From: HLUCCA09 sp039822045
GTDB taxonomy: Bacteria > Pseudomonadota > Alphaproteobacteria > Rhodobacterales > Rhodobacteraceae
Assembly (NCBI GenBank): GCA_039822045.1
Contig: JBCBMY010000008.1
Span: 62,001-126,000, forward strand
DNA length: 64,000 bases
Direction: 5' to 3'
Made by a program: the position numbers and the translations under genes. The notes under the pieces were generated by a model that worked only from the letters and a program-made list of their open reading frames with translations, had not been told where the DNA came from and ran no database searches. Shown here piece after piece: positions 1-8,389 of the stretch; within the stretch, counting starts at the first letter, position 1; each line of letters starts with the position of its first letter.

Positions 1-1
1 C

Positions 2-445
2 CGCCCGGTTCTGATGGGCGCCTGGGGGCACGGGTTCCCCTACGGCATCTGGACCCATCTCGATTGGGTGAACAATGTCGGCTACCAGTACGGCAACTTC
101 CACTACAACCCCGCGCATATGCTGGCGGTGACCCTTTTCTTCACCACCACGCTCGCGCTTGCCCTCCATGGCGGGCTCATCCTCTCGGCGGTCAATCCCA
201 AGAAGGACACCGAGATGAAGACCCCGGACCACGAGGACACCTACTTCCGCGACTTCATCGGCTACTCGGTCGGCACGCTGGGCATCCATCGCCTGGGCCT
301 GCTGCTGGCGCTGAATGCCGGCTTCTGGAGCGCGGTCTGCATCGTGATCTCGGGCACGGTTTGGTTCGACCAGTGGATCGCCTGGTGGGATTGGTACGTG
401 TTCCTCCCCTGGTGGGGCGACATCGCAGGAGGCGTTAATGGCTGA
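2..445 (+). CDS. pufL: Photosynthetic reaction centre L subunit (5' end outside window)
   Basis: This is the C-terminal 147 residues of the L subunit of the type-II bacterial reaction centre, an integral membrane protein that with M binds the bacteriochlorophylls, quinones and non-haem iron. Visible hallmarks are the Fe-ligand region NPAHM, the DHEDTYFRD segment carrying the Glu/Asp pair that protonates QB, and the second Fe-ligand region GIHRLG. The C-terminus PWWGDIAGGVNG is typical. The frame is open to the left edge, so the start lies upstream. The last codons overlap the pufM start by 8 bp, the usual puf arrangement that couples L and M translation. Identity is very secure. Confidence 0.97.
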   Translation, partial: RPVLMGAWGHGFPYGIWTHLDWVNNVGYQYGNFHYNPAHMLAVTLFFTTTLALALHGGLILSAVNPKKDTEMKTPDHEDTYFRDFIGYSVGTLGIHRLGLLLALNAGFWSAVCIVISGTVWFDQWIAWWDWYVFLPWWGDIAGGVNG

Positions 446-1367
446 GTATCAGAACATCTTCACCCAGGTGCAGGTGCGGGGTGAGCCAGAGTTCGGCATG
501 GCCGGCGACGGCGACTTCGACATCGACGAGCGCGTGGGCAAGCCGGGATACTCCAACGTTCTGGGGTGGCTCGGCAACGCTCAGGTCGGGCCGATCTATC
601 TGGGGGCGTTCGGCGTCGTGTCGATCGCGAGCGGCCTGATCTGGTTCGTAATCTGCGGCCTCTCGTTCTGGGATCAGGCGGGCTATAACCCGGCCGTCTT
701 CCTGCGGGATCTGTTCTACTTCTCGCTCGAGCCGCCCGGGCCCGAATACGGCCTCTCGATCCCGCCCTTGGGCGAAGGGCTCGGCTGGATCGTGGCGTCG
801 TTCTTCCTGCTCGTCTCGGTGATGAGCTGGTGGATCCGCTCCTATCTGCTCGCCGAGCAGCTGGGGATGGGCAAGCATATCTGCTGGGCGTTTCTGTCGG
901 CCATCTGGCTGTTCCTGGTGCTGGGCCTCATCCGCCCGATCCTGATGGGCAGCTGGTCGGAGGCGGTGCCCTACGGCATCTTCCCCCATCTCGATTGGAC
1001 GAACAATTTCTCGCTGATGTACGGGAACCTGTTCTACAATCCCTTCCACGCCCTCTCGATCGTGTTCCTCTACGGCTCGACGCTCCTGTTTGCCATGCAT
1101 GGGGCGACGATCCTCGCTGTCTCCCGCTTCGGCGGCGATCGCGAGATCGACCAGATCCAGGATCGCGGCACGGCTTCGGAGCGGGCGGCCCTGTTCTGGC
1201 GCTGGACCATGGGCTTCAACGCCACGATGGAGGGCATTCATCGCTGAGCCTGGTGGTTTGCCGTCCTCTGCACGCTTACGGGCGGCATCGGCATCCTGCT
1301 CACCGGCACGGTCGTGGACAACTGGCGCGTCTGGGCCGAGATCCACAACTACGCGCCCATCTACTGA
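438..1367 (+). pseudogene. pufM: Photosynthetic reaction centre M subunit, interrupted by in-frame TGA
   Basis: Reaction centre M subunit. The frame runs from ATG 438 through the conserved segments PYGIFPHLDWTNNFSLMYGN, NPFHALS, HGATILAVSRFGG and MEGIHR, then meets TGA at 1245-1247 (codon 270). The same frame continues for 39 codons with a textbook M-subunit C-terminus (TLTGGIGILLTGTVVDNW, ending AEIHNYAPIY) to TGA 1365-1367. Full length would be 309 residues, the family norm being about 305-325. The position stopped is the Trp that follows the Fe-ligand His-Arg in other M subunits, so a single TGG to TGA change explains it. The truncated 269-residue product would lose most of the fifth transmembrane helix. 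This may be a real nonsense mutation, a base-call error, or a read-through site; the sequence alone cannot decide. Confidence 0.93.
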
Positions 1368-1379
1368 GGAGAGACGCAC

Positions 1380-1625
1380 ATGGCTGAGCAACGCCCCATC
1401 TTTGGCGAGCGCAAGGACCCGAGCCTGTTCCAGGAAGGTGCCCAGCTCATGGGCAAGGGGATGCTGATCGGCGCGGCGATCGCATTCATCCCTGTCGTCT
1501 TCATCTGGGTCTGGGTGGCGATCGGCGCGCTGTTGCCGCCTGAAAGCAAGGAGGCGCCGGATCCCTCGTTCGGCGCCATCGAGGCCCCGGCCGGGTCGGC
1601 CATCGCCGAGATCGCCCGGGCCTGA
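1380..1625 (+). CDS. pufX: PufX, reaction centre-LH1 core complex protein
   Basis: An 81-residue single-span membrane protein 12 bp after the pufM terminus. PufX opens the LH1 ring and helps ubiquinol/ubiquinone exchange between the reaction centre QB site and cytochrome bc1. The layout matches the family: a polar N-terminus (MAEQRPIFGERKDPS), an amphipathic start to the helix with a Gly-rich face (LMGKGMLIGAAIAF), a single hydrophobic span at about residues 27-50, then LLPPESKEAP and an Ala/Pro-rich tail. PufX sequences diverge strongly, so the call rests on position after pufM, length and layout. A GAGGAGA Shine-Dalgarno sequence precedes ATG 1380. Its presence restricts the likely host to pufX-bearing Rhodobacteraceae. 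Confidence 0.85.
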   Translation: MAEQRPIFGERKDPSLFQEGAQLMGKGMLIGAAIAFIPVVFIWVWVAIGALLPPESKEAPDPSFGAIEAPAGSAIAEIARA

Positions 1626-1641
1626 CGCACCGAACCCCAGG

Positions 1642-1670
1642 CCGGCCGTCGCCCCCTGAGCGGCGGCCGG
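1642..1670 (+). terminator. GC-rich hairpin after pufX
   Basis: An 11-bp stem (1642-1652 with 1660-1670, one G-T wobble) with a 7-nt loop lies 16 bp after the pufX stop. There is no T-tract, so it may be a transcript-stabilising or pausing hairpin at the puf/dxs junction rather than a true intrinsic terminator. Confidence 0.45.
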
Positions 1671-1744
1671 TCCGGAACCCGGCCGCGACCCAGCCATCGG
1701 GCGCTGCCGACAGCCAGTTCGGGCCGCCACCCTTGGCCCGGGCG

Positions 1745-1760
1745 CGGGGGTAAACCCCCG
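1745..1760 (+). other. Small perfect hairpin upstream of dxs
   Basis: CGGGGG-TAAA-CCCCCG forms a perfect 6-bp stem with a 4-nt loop. It sits in the 223-bp pufX-dxs gap about 90 bp before the dxs start. A second RNA structure in this gap could help separate puf from dxs expression; no function can be assigned from sequence. Confidence 0.35.
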
Positions 1761-1848
1761 GTTCCCTTCCTGTTGGCTACAGGACCCAGGCACTGCGCGC
1801 TCCCTCGGGCGCGTGGTGCCGCCTCAGACTTTCCGGGAGGATCGTTCC

Positions 1849-3777
1849 ATGTCTGCCGATATCCCTGCCGACCGCCCCCTCACCCCAACGCTCGACCGGG
1901 TCGCAGGACCTGCCGACCTGAAGGCGCTGACCGACCGCGATCTGGGCCGATTAGCGGGCGAGTTGCGGGCCGAGACGATTTCGGCGGTATCGGAAACCGG
2001 CGGACATCTCGGCTCCTCCCTCGGCGTGGTGGAACTGACCGTTGCCATTCACGCAGTCTTTGACACGCCCAAGGACAAGCTTGTCTGGGATGTCGGCCAC
2101 CAATGCTATCCCCACAAGATCCTGACGGGCCGCCGCGGGCGGATCCGGACCCTGCGCAAGGAGGGAGGGCTGTCCGGCTTCACCAAGCGGTCCGAGAGCG
2201 AGTTCGATCCGTTCGGGGCGGCCCATTCCTCGACCTCGATCTCGGCCGCCCTCGGCTTCACCGTTGCGTGCGATATGGGCCAGCCGACGGGCGACGCCGT
2301 GGCGGTGATCGGCGACGGCTCGATTTCGGCCGGCATGGCCTACGAGGCGCTGAACAATGCCGGGCATGAGGGCCGGCGCCTGTTCGTGATCCTCAATGAC
2401 AACGAGATGTCGATCGCGCCGCCGACGGGTGCCATGTCGCGCTATCTGTCGGGGCTTTACGCCTCGCCGCTCGCGCAGATGGCCGAGGGGTTCGAGGCCG
2501 CGCTGCCGGGGCCGTTCCGCGACGGGGCGCGCCGGGCGCGCCAGCTCGTGACGGGGGCTGCAAGCGCCGCCGGCACGCTCTTCGAAGAGCTGGGCTTTTC
2601 CTATATCGGCCCTGTCGACGGCCACGACATGGAGAGCCTGCTGACGGTTCTGCGGGCGGCCAAGGCGCGTGCGACCGGCCCCGTCCTGATCCACGCGCTG
2701 ACGGTCAAGGGCAAGGGCTATGCCCCGGCCGAGACATCGGCCGACAAGTATCACGGGGTGGCCAAATTCGATGTTGCCACCGGAACGCAACAGAAGAAGT
2801 CGGGCAACGCACCAGCCTACACCAAAGTGTTTGGTCAGACGCTGACGCAGCTCGCCGCGGAGGACCCGTCCATCGTGGCCGTGACCGCTGCGATGCCGTC
2901 GGGGACCGGGGTGAACCTGGTGGCCGAGCGCTTTCCGGCCCGGGTGTTCGACGTCGGCATTGCCGAGCAGCATGGCGTGACCTTTGCCGCCGGGATGGCC
3001 GCGGGTGGGCTGCGGCCGTTCTGCGCCATCTACTCCACCTTCCTGCAGCGCGGCTACGACCAGGTCGTGCACGATGTGGCGCTTCAGCGCCTGCCCGTGC
3101 GTTTCGCGATCGACCGGGCCGGCCTCGTGGGCGCCGATGGCGCGACCCATGCCGGGGCCTTTGACGTGGCCTATCTGTCGAACCTGCCGGGCTTTGTTGT
3201 GATGGCCGCGGCCGACGAGGCCGAGCTTGTGCATATGACCACAACAGCTGCGGCCCATGACGAAGGCCCGATTGCCTTCCGCTATCCGCGTGGAGAGGGC
3301 GTGGGCGTTGTGATGCCCGAGCGGGGCGAGGTGCTCGAGATCGGGCGCGGACGTATTGTTGCCGAGGGCGACAGCGTCGCGTTTCTGTCGTTCGGAGCGC
3401 ATCTGGCCGAGGTTCGGGCTGCGGCCGAGGATCTCGCGGCGCGCGGCATCACCGCGACTATCGCCGATGCCCGGTTCGCCAAACCGCTCGACACCGATCT
3501 GATCGCGCAGCTGGCGCGTCACCATGGCGCGCTTATCACGGTCGAGCAGGGCGCCAGGGGCGGATTCGGGGCGCAGGTCCTGCATCACCTTGCCGAAATG
3601 GGTCTGTTGGATCGCGGCCTGGCCGTACGCACGATGACCTTGCCCGACCGATTCATCGACCAGGCCAGCCCAGCGGCGATGTATGGCGATGCCGGATTGA
3701 CGGCCTCCGACATCGCCACGACGGCGCTGCGCGCGCTTGGGATCGAGGCCCCCGCCTTCGGTCAGCAGCGCGCCTGA
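1849..3777 (+). CDS. dxs: 1-deoxy-D-xylulose-5-phosphate synthase
   Basis: The first enzyme of the MEP isoprenoid pathway: it condenses pyruvate and glyceraldehyde 3-phosphate (thiamine diphosphate-dependent) to DXP, feeding carotenoid, quinone and phytol synthesis. The 642-residue protein is normal length. Visible motifs are HSSTSISAALG, the ThDP/Mg motif GDGSISAGMAYEAL followed by NDN about 28 residues on, and the transketolase-type segment DRAGLVGADGATHAG. A GTG further upstream (1813) is in frame, but ATG 1849 has the better GGGAGG site 7-8 nt upstream and gives the standard N-terminus. In Rhodobacter species dxs likewise follows pufX, so it is tied to photosynthetic pigment demand. Confidence 0.96.
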   Translation: MSADIPADRPLTPTLDRVAGPADLKALTDRDLGRLAGELRAETISAVSETGGHLGSSLGVVELTVAIHAVFDTPKDKLVWDVGHQCYPHKILTGRRGRIRTLRKEGGLSGFTKRSESEFDPFGAAHSSTSISAALGFTVACDMGQPTGDAVAVIGDGSISAGMAYEALNNAGHEGRRLFVILNDNEMSIAPPTGAMSRYLSGLYASPLAQMAEGFEAALPGPFRDGARRARQLVTGAASAAGTLFEELGFSYIGPVDGHDMESLLTVLRAAKARATGPVLIHALTVKGKGYAPAETSADKYHGVAKFDVATGTQQKKSGNAPAYTKVFGQTLTQLAAEDPSIVAVTAAMPSGTGVNLVAERFPARVFDVGIAEQHGVTFAAGMAAGGLRPFCAIYSTFLQRGYDQVVHDVALQRLPVRFAIDRAGLVGADGATHAGAFDVAYLSNLPGFVVMAAADEAELVHMTTTAAAHDEGPIAFRYPRGEGVGVVMPERGEVLEIGRGRIVAEGDSVAFLSFGAHLAEVRAAAEDLAARGITATIADARFAKPLDTDLIAQLARHHGALITVEQGARGGFGAQVLHHLAEMGLLDRGLAVRTMTLPDRFIDQASPAAMYGDAGLTASDIATTALRALGIEAPAFGQQRA

Positions 3778-3788
3778 CCGGCCGGGGC

Positions 3789-3838
3789 CAAAAGTCTTGG
3801 TTCAAGACTTTTGCAAGTTCCTTGTTCCAAGGAACTTG
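3789..3838. repeat. Two adjacent perfect palindromes between convergent genes
   Basis: Two directly abutting hairpins, each an 11-bp perfect stem with a 3-nt loop: CAAAAGTCTTG-GTT-CAAGACTTTTG (3789-3813) and CAAGTTCCTTG-TTC-CAAGGAACTTG (3814-3838). They lie between the convergent dxs and lactate dehydrogenase genes. The low GC content and symmetry contrast with the surroundings. They may act as a bidirectional terminator or be a copy of a dispersed palindromic element. Confidence 0.8.
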
Positions 3839-3846
3839 GACCCGCC

Positions 3847-4773
3847 CTAACGCAGCGCGTCGGACGTTTCCTTGAGCAAGGCCGCCGATGCGGCGAGTGC
3901 GTCGCGCTCCCCCGCATCGATTGTCGGTGTCAGGTCAGCCAGAAGGCCGCCGCGCCCGATCAGACGTGGCACCGAGAACGCCGCTTGTGGCCAGTCCCTA
4001 GCCTCCGGCTGCGCAGAGACAGACAGGACGGTCCGCTCGTCCCGCGCGATCGCGGCGACGATCCGGGCGAGGCCGCCGCCGATGCCATACCCGGTTGCGC
4101 CCTTGCCGGCGATGATCTTGTAGGCGGCCCGACGCACGCCCTCATCGATCTCGGCGCGTACCGCTTCGGTGACGGGCCGGCCCACCTTGGCTGCAAAGTC
4201 GGCCAGGGGCATGGTGCCGACCCGCGCACCCGACCAGGCCAGAACCTCGCTGTCGCCGTGCTCCCCCAGCACGTAGGCGTGGAGCGACAGCGGAGAAACC
4301 TCCAGATGTGCGGCGAGAAGGGCGCGAAACCGGGCCGTGTCGAGGATCGTGCCCGACCCGATCACCCGCGCCCGGGCCAGCCCGGACAGGCGCAGCGCCA
4401 CATCCGTCATGATGTCGACCGGGTTCGTCGCGACGACAAGGATCGGATTGGAAACGACCCCTAGAACATTGCCGATGACGGCCTCGAACACGGCTGCATT
4501 TCGGCCAAGCAGGTCCAGCCGGCTTTCGCCCGGTTCCTGCGCGACGCCAGCGGCGAGGATAATCACGTCGGCGCCTTCCAGGGTCTGGTAATCGCCCGCC
4601 CGTACCGAGACGTTTCCGGCAAACGGCATTGCGTGGAGAATATCGGCGGCCTGCGCCTCGGCCAGTGCGCTGTTCTTGTCGACCAGAACGACCTCGCGCG
4701 CCGCGCCCGTCATCCCGATCGCATATCCTGCGGTGGCGCCCACGAGCCCCGCGCCCACAATTCCGACCTTCAT
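3847..4773 (-). CDS. ldh: L-lactate dehydrogenase (NAD-dependent LDH/MDH superfamily)
   Basis: A 308-residue cytosolic enzyme interconverting L-lactate and pyruvate with NAD(H). The Rossmann motif GIVGAGLVGATAGYA is at residues 4-18. The substrate loop AGVAQEPGESRLDLL carries Gln at the discriminating position, as in lactate dehydrogenases, where malate dehydrogenases have Arg. Catalytic elements TNPVDIMT and the His in LGEHGDSE are present. It stands alone, convergent to dxs and divergent from the YHS gene, in a place where other Rhodobacter photosynthesis clusters go from dxs to idi. A malate dehydrogenase role is less likely because of the Gln. Confidence 0.88.
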   Translation of the reverse strand: MKVGIVGAGLVGATAGYAIGMTGAAREVVLVDKNSALAEAQAADILHAMPFAGNVSVRAGDYQTLEGADVIILAAGVAQEPGESRLDLLGRNAAVFEAVIGNVLGVVSNPILVVATNPVDIMTDVALRLSGLARARVIGSGTILDTARFRALLAAHLEVSPLSLHAYVLGEHGDSEVLAWSGARVGTMPLADFAAKVGRPVTEAVRAEIDEGVRRAAYKIIAGKGATGYGIGGGLARIVAAIARDERTVLSVSAQPEARDWPQAAFSVPRLIGRGGLLADLTPTIDAGERDALAASAALLKETSDALR

Positions 4774-4915
4774 TGAATCGCCCCCGCTGACATTTGCTCA
4801 AGCCTGCGTGCTTCACGTGTCATCTGGATTAAGCGTGACAGGCCCGTGTGCGCCGCCACTGCTAGTGGATTGGCGGGCCGCTTTCGCAGGCCCCGATAGA
4901 ATCGAAGGAAACACC

Positions 4916-5344
4916 ATGACACGTTTGCTCGCAACGCTCGCCCTTGCCATCGGCCTGTCCGCCACAACGCCAGCTTTGGCCGGCAATCAGCTCGCTGTGG
5001 CCATCGGCGGCTACGATCCCGTCTCGTATCACCAGGATGGGCCCGTCGAAGGGGAGGCGCGCTTCAACCACTTCTGGAACGGCGCCATCTGGTACTTCGC
5101 TTCCGAGGAAAACCGCAACGCCTTTGCCGACGGGCCCGAGGCCTTTGCCCCGGCCTATGACGGCTATTGCTCGTGGGCGGCGAGCCAGGGCTACAAGGCG
5201 CCGGGCGATCCCAACGTTTTTGAGGTGGTCGACGGCACGCTCTACCTGCAGGTCCATCCCCGCGCGCAGGACCTGTGGCTCGAAGACGTGCCCGCCCACA
5301 TCGTTGCCGGTGACGAGAACTGGCCGCGCATTCACCCGTTCTGA
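4916..5344 (+). CDS. Exported YHS-domain protein
   Basis: A 142-residue protein with a Sec-type signal (MTRLLATLALAIGLSATTPALA, about residues 1-22) followed by a YHS domain: GGYDPVSYHQDGPVEG, the FNHFWNGAIWYFASEENRNAF segment and a C-terminal PAYDGYCSWAASQG. YHS domains are small modules related to metal-binding proteins; the exported form is common in Proteobacteria and has no settled function. An upstream in-frame extension exists, but ATG 4916 behind GAAGGAA gives the clean signal peptide. It is divergent from ldh and convergent with idi. Confidence 0.82.
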   Translation: MTRLLATLALAIGLSATTPALAGNQLAVAIGGYDPVSYHQDGPVEGEARFNHFWNGAIWYFASEENRNAFADGPEAFAPAYDGYCSWAASQGYKAPGDPNVFEVVDGTLYLQVHPRAQDLWLEDVPAHIVAGDENWPRIHPF

Positions 5345-5366
5345 GTTGTGTACTGGGGTCGCTCTG

Positions 5367-5382
5367 GCCGGGCGGCCCCGGC
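5367..5382. terminator. Hairpin between convergent YHS gene and idi
   Basis: GCCGGG-CGGC-CCCGGC forms a perfect 6-bp stem that reaches the idi stop codon. There is no T-tract, so this is a weak candidate for a shared terminator. Confidence 0.35.
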
Positions 5383-5915
5383 TACACCGTCATCAGCGTG
5401 CCGAAGATCCGGTCTTTGTGTTCCTGTAGATAGATCCGCAGCCACGGCGTGAACCGCGTGGGCCGCCGCGCCACCTCGGCCGTCAGATCGTAGAACCCGA
5501 CCCATTCGACCTGTGCGACTTCATCGGGGTTGGGTGCCACCCGCATCTTGCGCTCGGTCATCGCAGTAAAGATCTCGACAACCTCGTGCTCGATCAGGCC
5601 GTTGCCGACCTCGGCGCGGTATTCGACCGTGTCGCGGTGGGCAGGGTAGACGCCTTCGACGCCAAGCTCTTCGCGCAAGCGGCGCACCGCGCAGGCGGCG
5701 GCGGGCTCGTCCCAATGCGGATGGGTGCAGCACGTGTTTGCCCAAAGACCCGGCGTGTGATATTTGCTAAGCGCGCGGCGCTGCAGGAGCACATTCTCCC
5801 CGTCCAACAGAAAGACAGAGACGGCCTTGTGTTTGAGCCCCCGCTTATGGACCTCGAGCTTTTCAACGGGGCGGAGATCCCCGTTCACCCAGGCCGGAAT
5901 AAGCGTTTCCGTCAT
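5382..5915 (-). CDS. idi: Isopentenyl-diphosphate delta-isomerase, type I
   Basis: Interconverts isopentenyl and dimethylallyl diphosphate and so balances C5 units for geranylgeranyl diphosphate. The 177-residue Nudix-fold enzyme shows the catalytic Cys in ANTCCTHPHW, the Nudix-like RRLREELG and the acidic HEVVEIF segment. It is the last gene of the minus-strand bchG-bch2-bchP-idi operon, starting 18 bp after bchP behind a GAAAGG ribosome site. Together with dxs on the other strand it supplies the tail of bacteriochlorophyll and carotenoids. Confidence 0.95.
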   Translation of the reverse strand: MTETLIPAWVNGDLRPVEKLEVHKRGLKHKAVSVFLLDGENVLLQRRALSKYHTPGLWANTCCTHPHWDEPAAACAVRRLREELGVEGVYPAHRDTVEYRAEVGNGLIEHEVVEIFTAMTERKMRVAPNPDEVAQVEWVGFYDLTAEVARRPTRFTPWLRIYLQEHKDRIFGTLMTV

Positions 5916-5933
5916 CTGTGCCTTTCAGCGCGT

Positions 5934-7130
5934 TCAGGTCGACACCGCGGGAACAATCCCCGTAAGGTGCGCGAGGTTCTTCAGCCCGATCTTGAGGTGC
6001 GCGAGGGGGCGTGCCTTGACCAGCTTCTTGTTCATGTAAGCTTCGAAGGTCAGGCGTTGCACGTCGACATCGTGACACAGCGACACAAAGCGCTCTCGGC
6101 GCTCATCAGAGCGGTAGTAGGCGTCCTGCATGGCGCCGAGGATCTTGAAGACGTTTTTATGCTCGCGCATGAAGAGCTTGCGGGCCAGGGTGAGGTCCTT
6201 CGCCCGTCCTGAGGCCAGAGCCGCCTGGGTCGCGGTTGCGGCAACGCGCCCCCCCACCATCGCGTAGTAAATCCCTTCTCCCGACGACGGCGCCACGACC
6301 CCGGCCGCATCGCCGGCCAGCACCACGTCGCGGCCGTTGTCCCAGCGATCGAGCGGCTTGAGGGGGATCGGCGCGCCCTCGCGGCGGATCGTACGGCAAT
6401 GGTCGAGCCCCGCCGCCACGCGCAGATCGGCCGTGGCCTGCTTCAGATCCACATCCTTGACCATCGAGCCCATGCCGACGCTGGCCGAGGCCCCGTGCGG
6501 GAACACCCAGCCATAGAAGTCGGGGCTAATCTTGCCGTCATAGACGACGTCGCAGCGGGTGGCCTGATAGGCGCCGTTCACGCACTCGGGCGCCGCGCCG
6601 TCGGGGTCGATGATCTCATGATAGGCGATCACATAGGGGATGCGGTCACCGTCCTTTACCTCGGTGCGGGCGACATTGGAGCGGGCGCCATCGGCCCCGA
6701 TGATGAACGCGGTTTCGAGGCGCTGTTCCTCGCCTGTGGCCTTGTCGCGATAAATCACCGCCGGACGGGCGCCGTCGCGGTCGATCCCGCGATAGGTGCC
6801 GGTGTAGCGGTCGGCACCGGCCTCTTCGGCCCGGGTGCGCAGGAACTCGTCGAAATGCTCGCGATCGACCATCCCCACGAAGCCGTTCTCGATGGGAATG
6901 TCGACCGAGCGATGGGTGGGCGAGATCATCCGAGCGGTGTCGATCTTGGCGACGAGCTGGCTTTCGGGGATGTCGAAATCGGCGATCAGGCGGGGCGGGA
7001 TGGCGCCGCCGCAGGGTTTGATCCGGCCGGCCCGGTCGATGAGCGCGACCCGGACACCTGCGCGGGCCAGGTCTTCGGCAGCTGTAGCACCCGAGGGCCC
7101 GCCTCCCACGACGACGACATCATAGATCAT
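5934..7130 (-). CDS. bchP: Geranylgeranyl reductase (bacteriochlorophyll tail)
   Basis: A 398-residue FAD flavoprotein that reduces the geranylgeranyl tail to phytyl on bacteriochlorophyll. The N-terminal dinucleotide motif is VVVVGGGPSGATAAEDLARAG; KPCGGAIPPRL follows at about residue 38, and the second FAD motif AGDAAGVVAPSSGEGIYYAM lies near residue 285. Length and motifs fit BchP/ChlP. The start at 7130 has GGGAGAG upstream and is 2 bp from the bch2 stop. The same frame is open far upstream, but that region is the antisense of bch2. Confidence 0.96.
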   Translation of the reverse strand: MIYDVVVVGGGPSGATAAEDLARAGVRVALIDRAGRIKPCGGAIPPRLIADFDIPESQLVAKIDTARMISPTHRSVDIPIENGFVGMVDREHFDEFLRTRAEEAGADRYTGTYRGIDRDGARPAVIYRDKATGEEQRLETAFIIGADGARSNVARTEVKDGDRIPYVIAYHEIIDPDGAAPECVNGAYQATRCDVVYDGKISPDFYGWVFPHGASASVGMGSMVKDVDLKQATADLRVAAGLDHCRTIRREGAPIPLKPLDRWDNGRDVVLAGDAAGVVAPSSGEGIYYAMVGGRVAATATQAALASGRAKDLTLARKLFMREHKNVFKILGAMQDAYYRSDERRERFVSLCHDVDVQRLTFEAYMNKKLVKARPLAHLKIGLKNLAHLTGIVPAVST

Positions 7131-7132
7131 AG

Positions 7133-8389
7133 TCACTCTCCCGGTTGGATGGCGGCCACAGGGCTGGGCCGGTCGAGCAGACGCGCGGCCACCGCCGCCG
7201 CCGCGAGAAAGAGGATCGCCTCGACGGTGAAGACGAAGGCATAGGCGCCCTCGAGCGGCAGAGCGAGGCGCGCGGCGTCGAGGATGCCGGTGGCGATCAG
7301 CCCTGCGAGACCGGCCGCCACAGCCTGCGCTGCTCCAAAGACGCCCATGCGGGTGCCGGTCGCGCCCTGGCGGGCGGCGGCGAGGCGCATCATCGAGCCG
7401 ATGGCGCCAACTACGAACAAGCCGTTGCCGAGCCCGAGCGTCACGGTGGCCGGCAGCAGCGGGGCGCCGGCCCCAAGCGCCACGAGGCCCGCCGCTGAAA
7501 TCACGCATCCGATGACAGCCCAGGCCCGGAGAGTGCCGATGCGGAAGCTCGACAGAAGGCCCGCGCCCAACATGCCCAAGAGGGCGGCTCCATCTTTGCC
7601 GCCGGACAGTTTGGTGGAGTCCTGCGGGTCGAGGCCGTGGACGTGTCCGGCAAAGGGCTCGAACACGAGCTCTGACAGATAGAACGCAAGGATCGACAGG
7701 AACACGAAGCCGGTGAAGGCCCGTGCCGCGGGGTCGGCCCACGTCGCGCGGAGCGCTGCGCGAAGGTCGGGCTCGTCCGGCGCGGGCACTGCGCCCAGCC
7801 GACGCTCGACCCCTGCCGTTGCAACCCAGGCCAGCATCAGCCCGATGGCGGCCACGCACGGCACGACGACCAACAGCCTGTCCACGGAATAGGGCTCGAG
7901 TGCGATTCCGGTGCCAATGGAGCCGGCAATCGCCCCGGCGATCAGCAGGAGCCAGGCAAGCGTCGCCGCGGCACCGCGGCGCGCATCGGGTGCCGCGGTC
8001 GCGAGAAGGGCGAGAAACGATGTGCCGGCCGCGCCGATCCCGAGGCCAAGGCCGATATAGGCGAGCATCCAGACGGCCAGGGCGGCGGGAACCGAGACCT
8101 CGGCGAGCCGGACGCCATAGGCGATCGCCACCAGCGACAGGCCGACAACGGCGATCCCACCGATTACAAAAGGTGTTCGGCCACCTTTTGCGTCCGACCG
8201 GTGGCCCCACACGGGCCGCGTGAGTTGCACGCCGTAGTGCAACGCGACGAGCAGCCCGGGCAACAGAGCGGGCAGGGCCAGCTCCACCGTCATCAGCCGG
8301 TTGAAGAGGTTTACGGGCAAGGCAGACATCGCCCCGATAGCCGCATTCGCTAGGCAGAGCCGTGCCAATCCTGCCCAACCCAGGGTCAT
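7133..8389 (-). CDS. bch2: PucC-family (BCD) major facilitator protein
   Basis: A 418-residue polytopic membrane protein of the PucC/LhaA branch of the MFS, matching ORF428/Bch2 found between bchP and bchG in Rhodobacter clusters. About twelve hydrophobic spans can be traced. Family features include the N-terminal LPVNLFNRLMTVELALPALLP and HYGVQLTRPVWGHRSDAKGGRTPF, the MFS loop 2-3 signature. Members assist assembly of light-harvesting complexes, possibly by delivering bacteriochlorophyll. The start overlaps the bchG stop (ATGA at 8386-8389), so it is translationally coupled. Confidence 0.9.
   Translation of the reverse strand: MTLGWAGLARLCLANAAIGAMSALPVNLFNRLMTVELALPALLPGLLVALHYGVQLTRPVWGHRSDAKGGRTPFVIGGIAVVGLSLVAIAYGVRLAEVSVPAALAVWMLAYIGLGLGIGAAGTSFLALLATAAPDARRGAAATLAWLLLIAGAIAGSIGTGIALEPYSVDRLLVVVPCVAAIGLMLAWVATAGVERRLGAVPAPDEPDLRAALRATWADPAARAFTGFVFLSILAFYLSELVFEPFAGHVHGLDPQDSTKLSGGKDGAALLGMLGAGLLSSFRIGTLRAWAVIGCVISAAGLVALGAGAPLLPATVTLGLGNGLFVVGAIGSMMRLAAARQGATGTRMGVFGAAQAVAAGLAGLIATGILDAARLALPLEGAYAFVFTVEAILFLAAAAVAARLLDRPSPVAAIQPGE

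Noticed and set aside
1245..1247. Selenocysteine codon in pufM
   Set aside because: The position is a Trp in homologues, and no SECIS-like context is apparent; nonsense mutation, read error or Trp read-through is simpler.
435..1793. 452-residue minus-strand ORF across pufM/pufX
   Set aside because: It is antisense to genuine puf genes, has an Arg/Pro/Asp/Gly-rich shadow composition and no recognisable motif.
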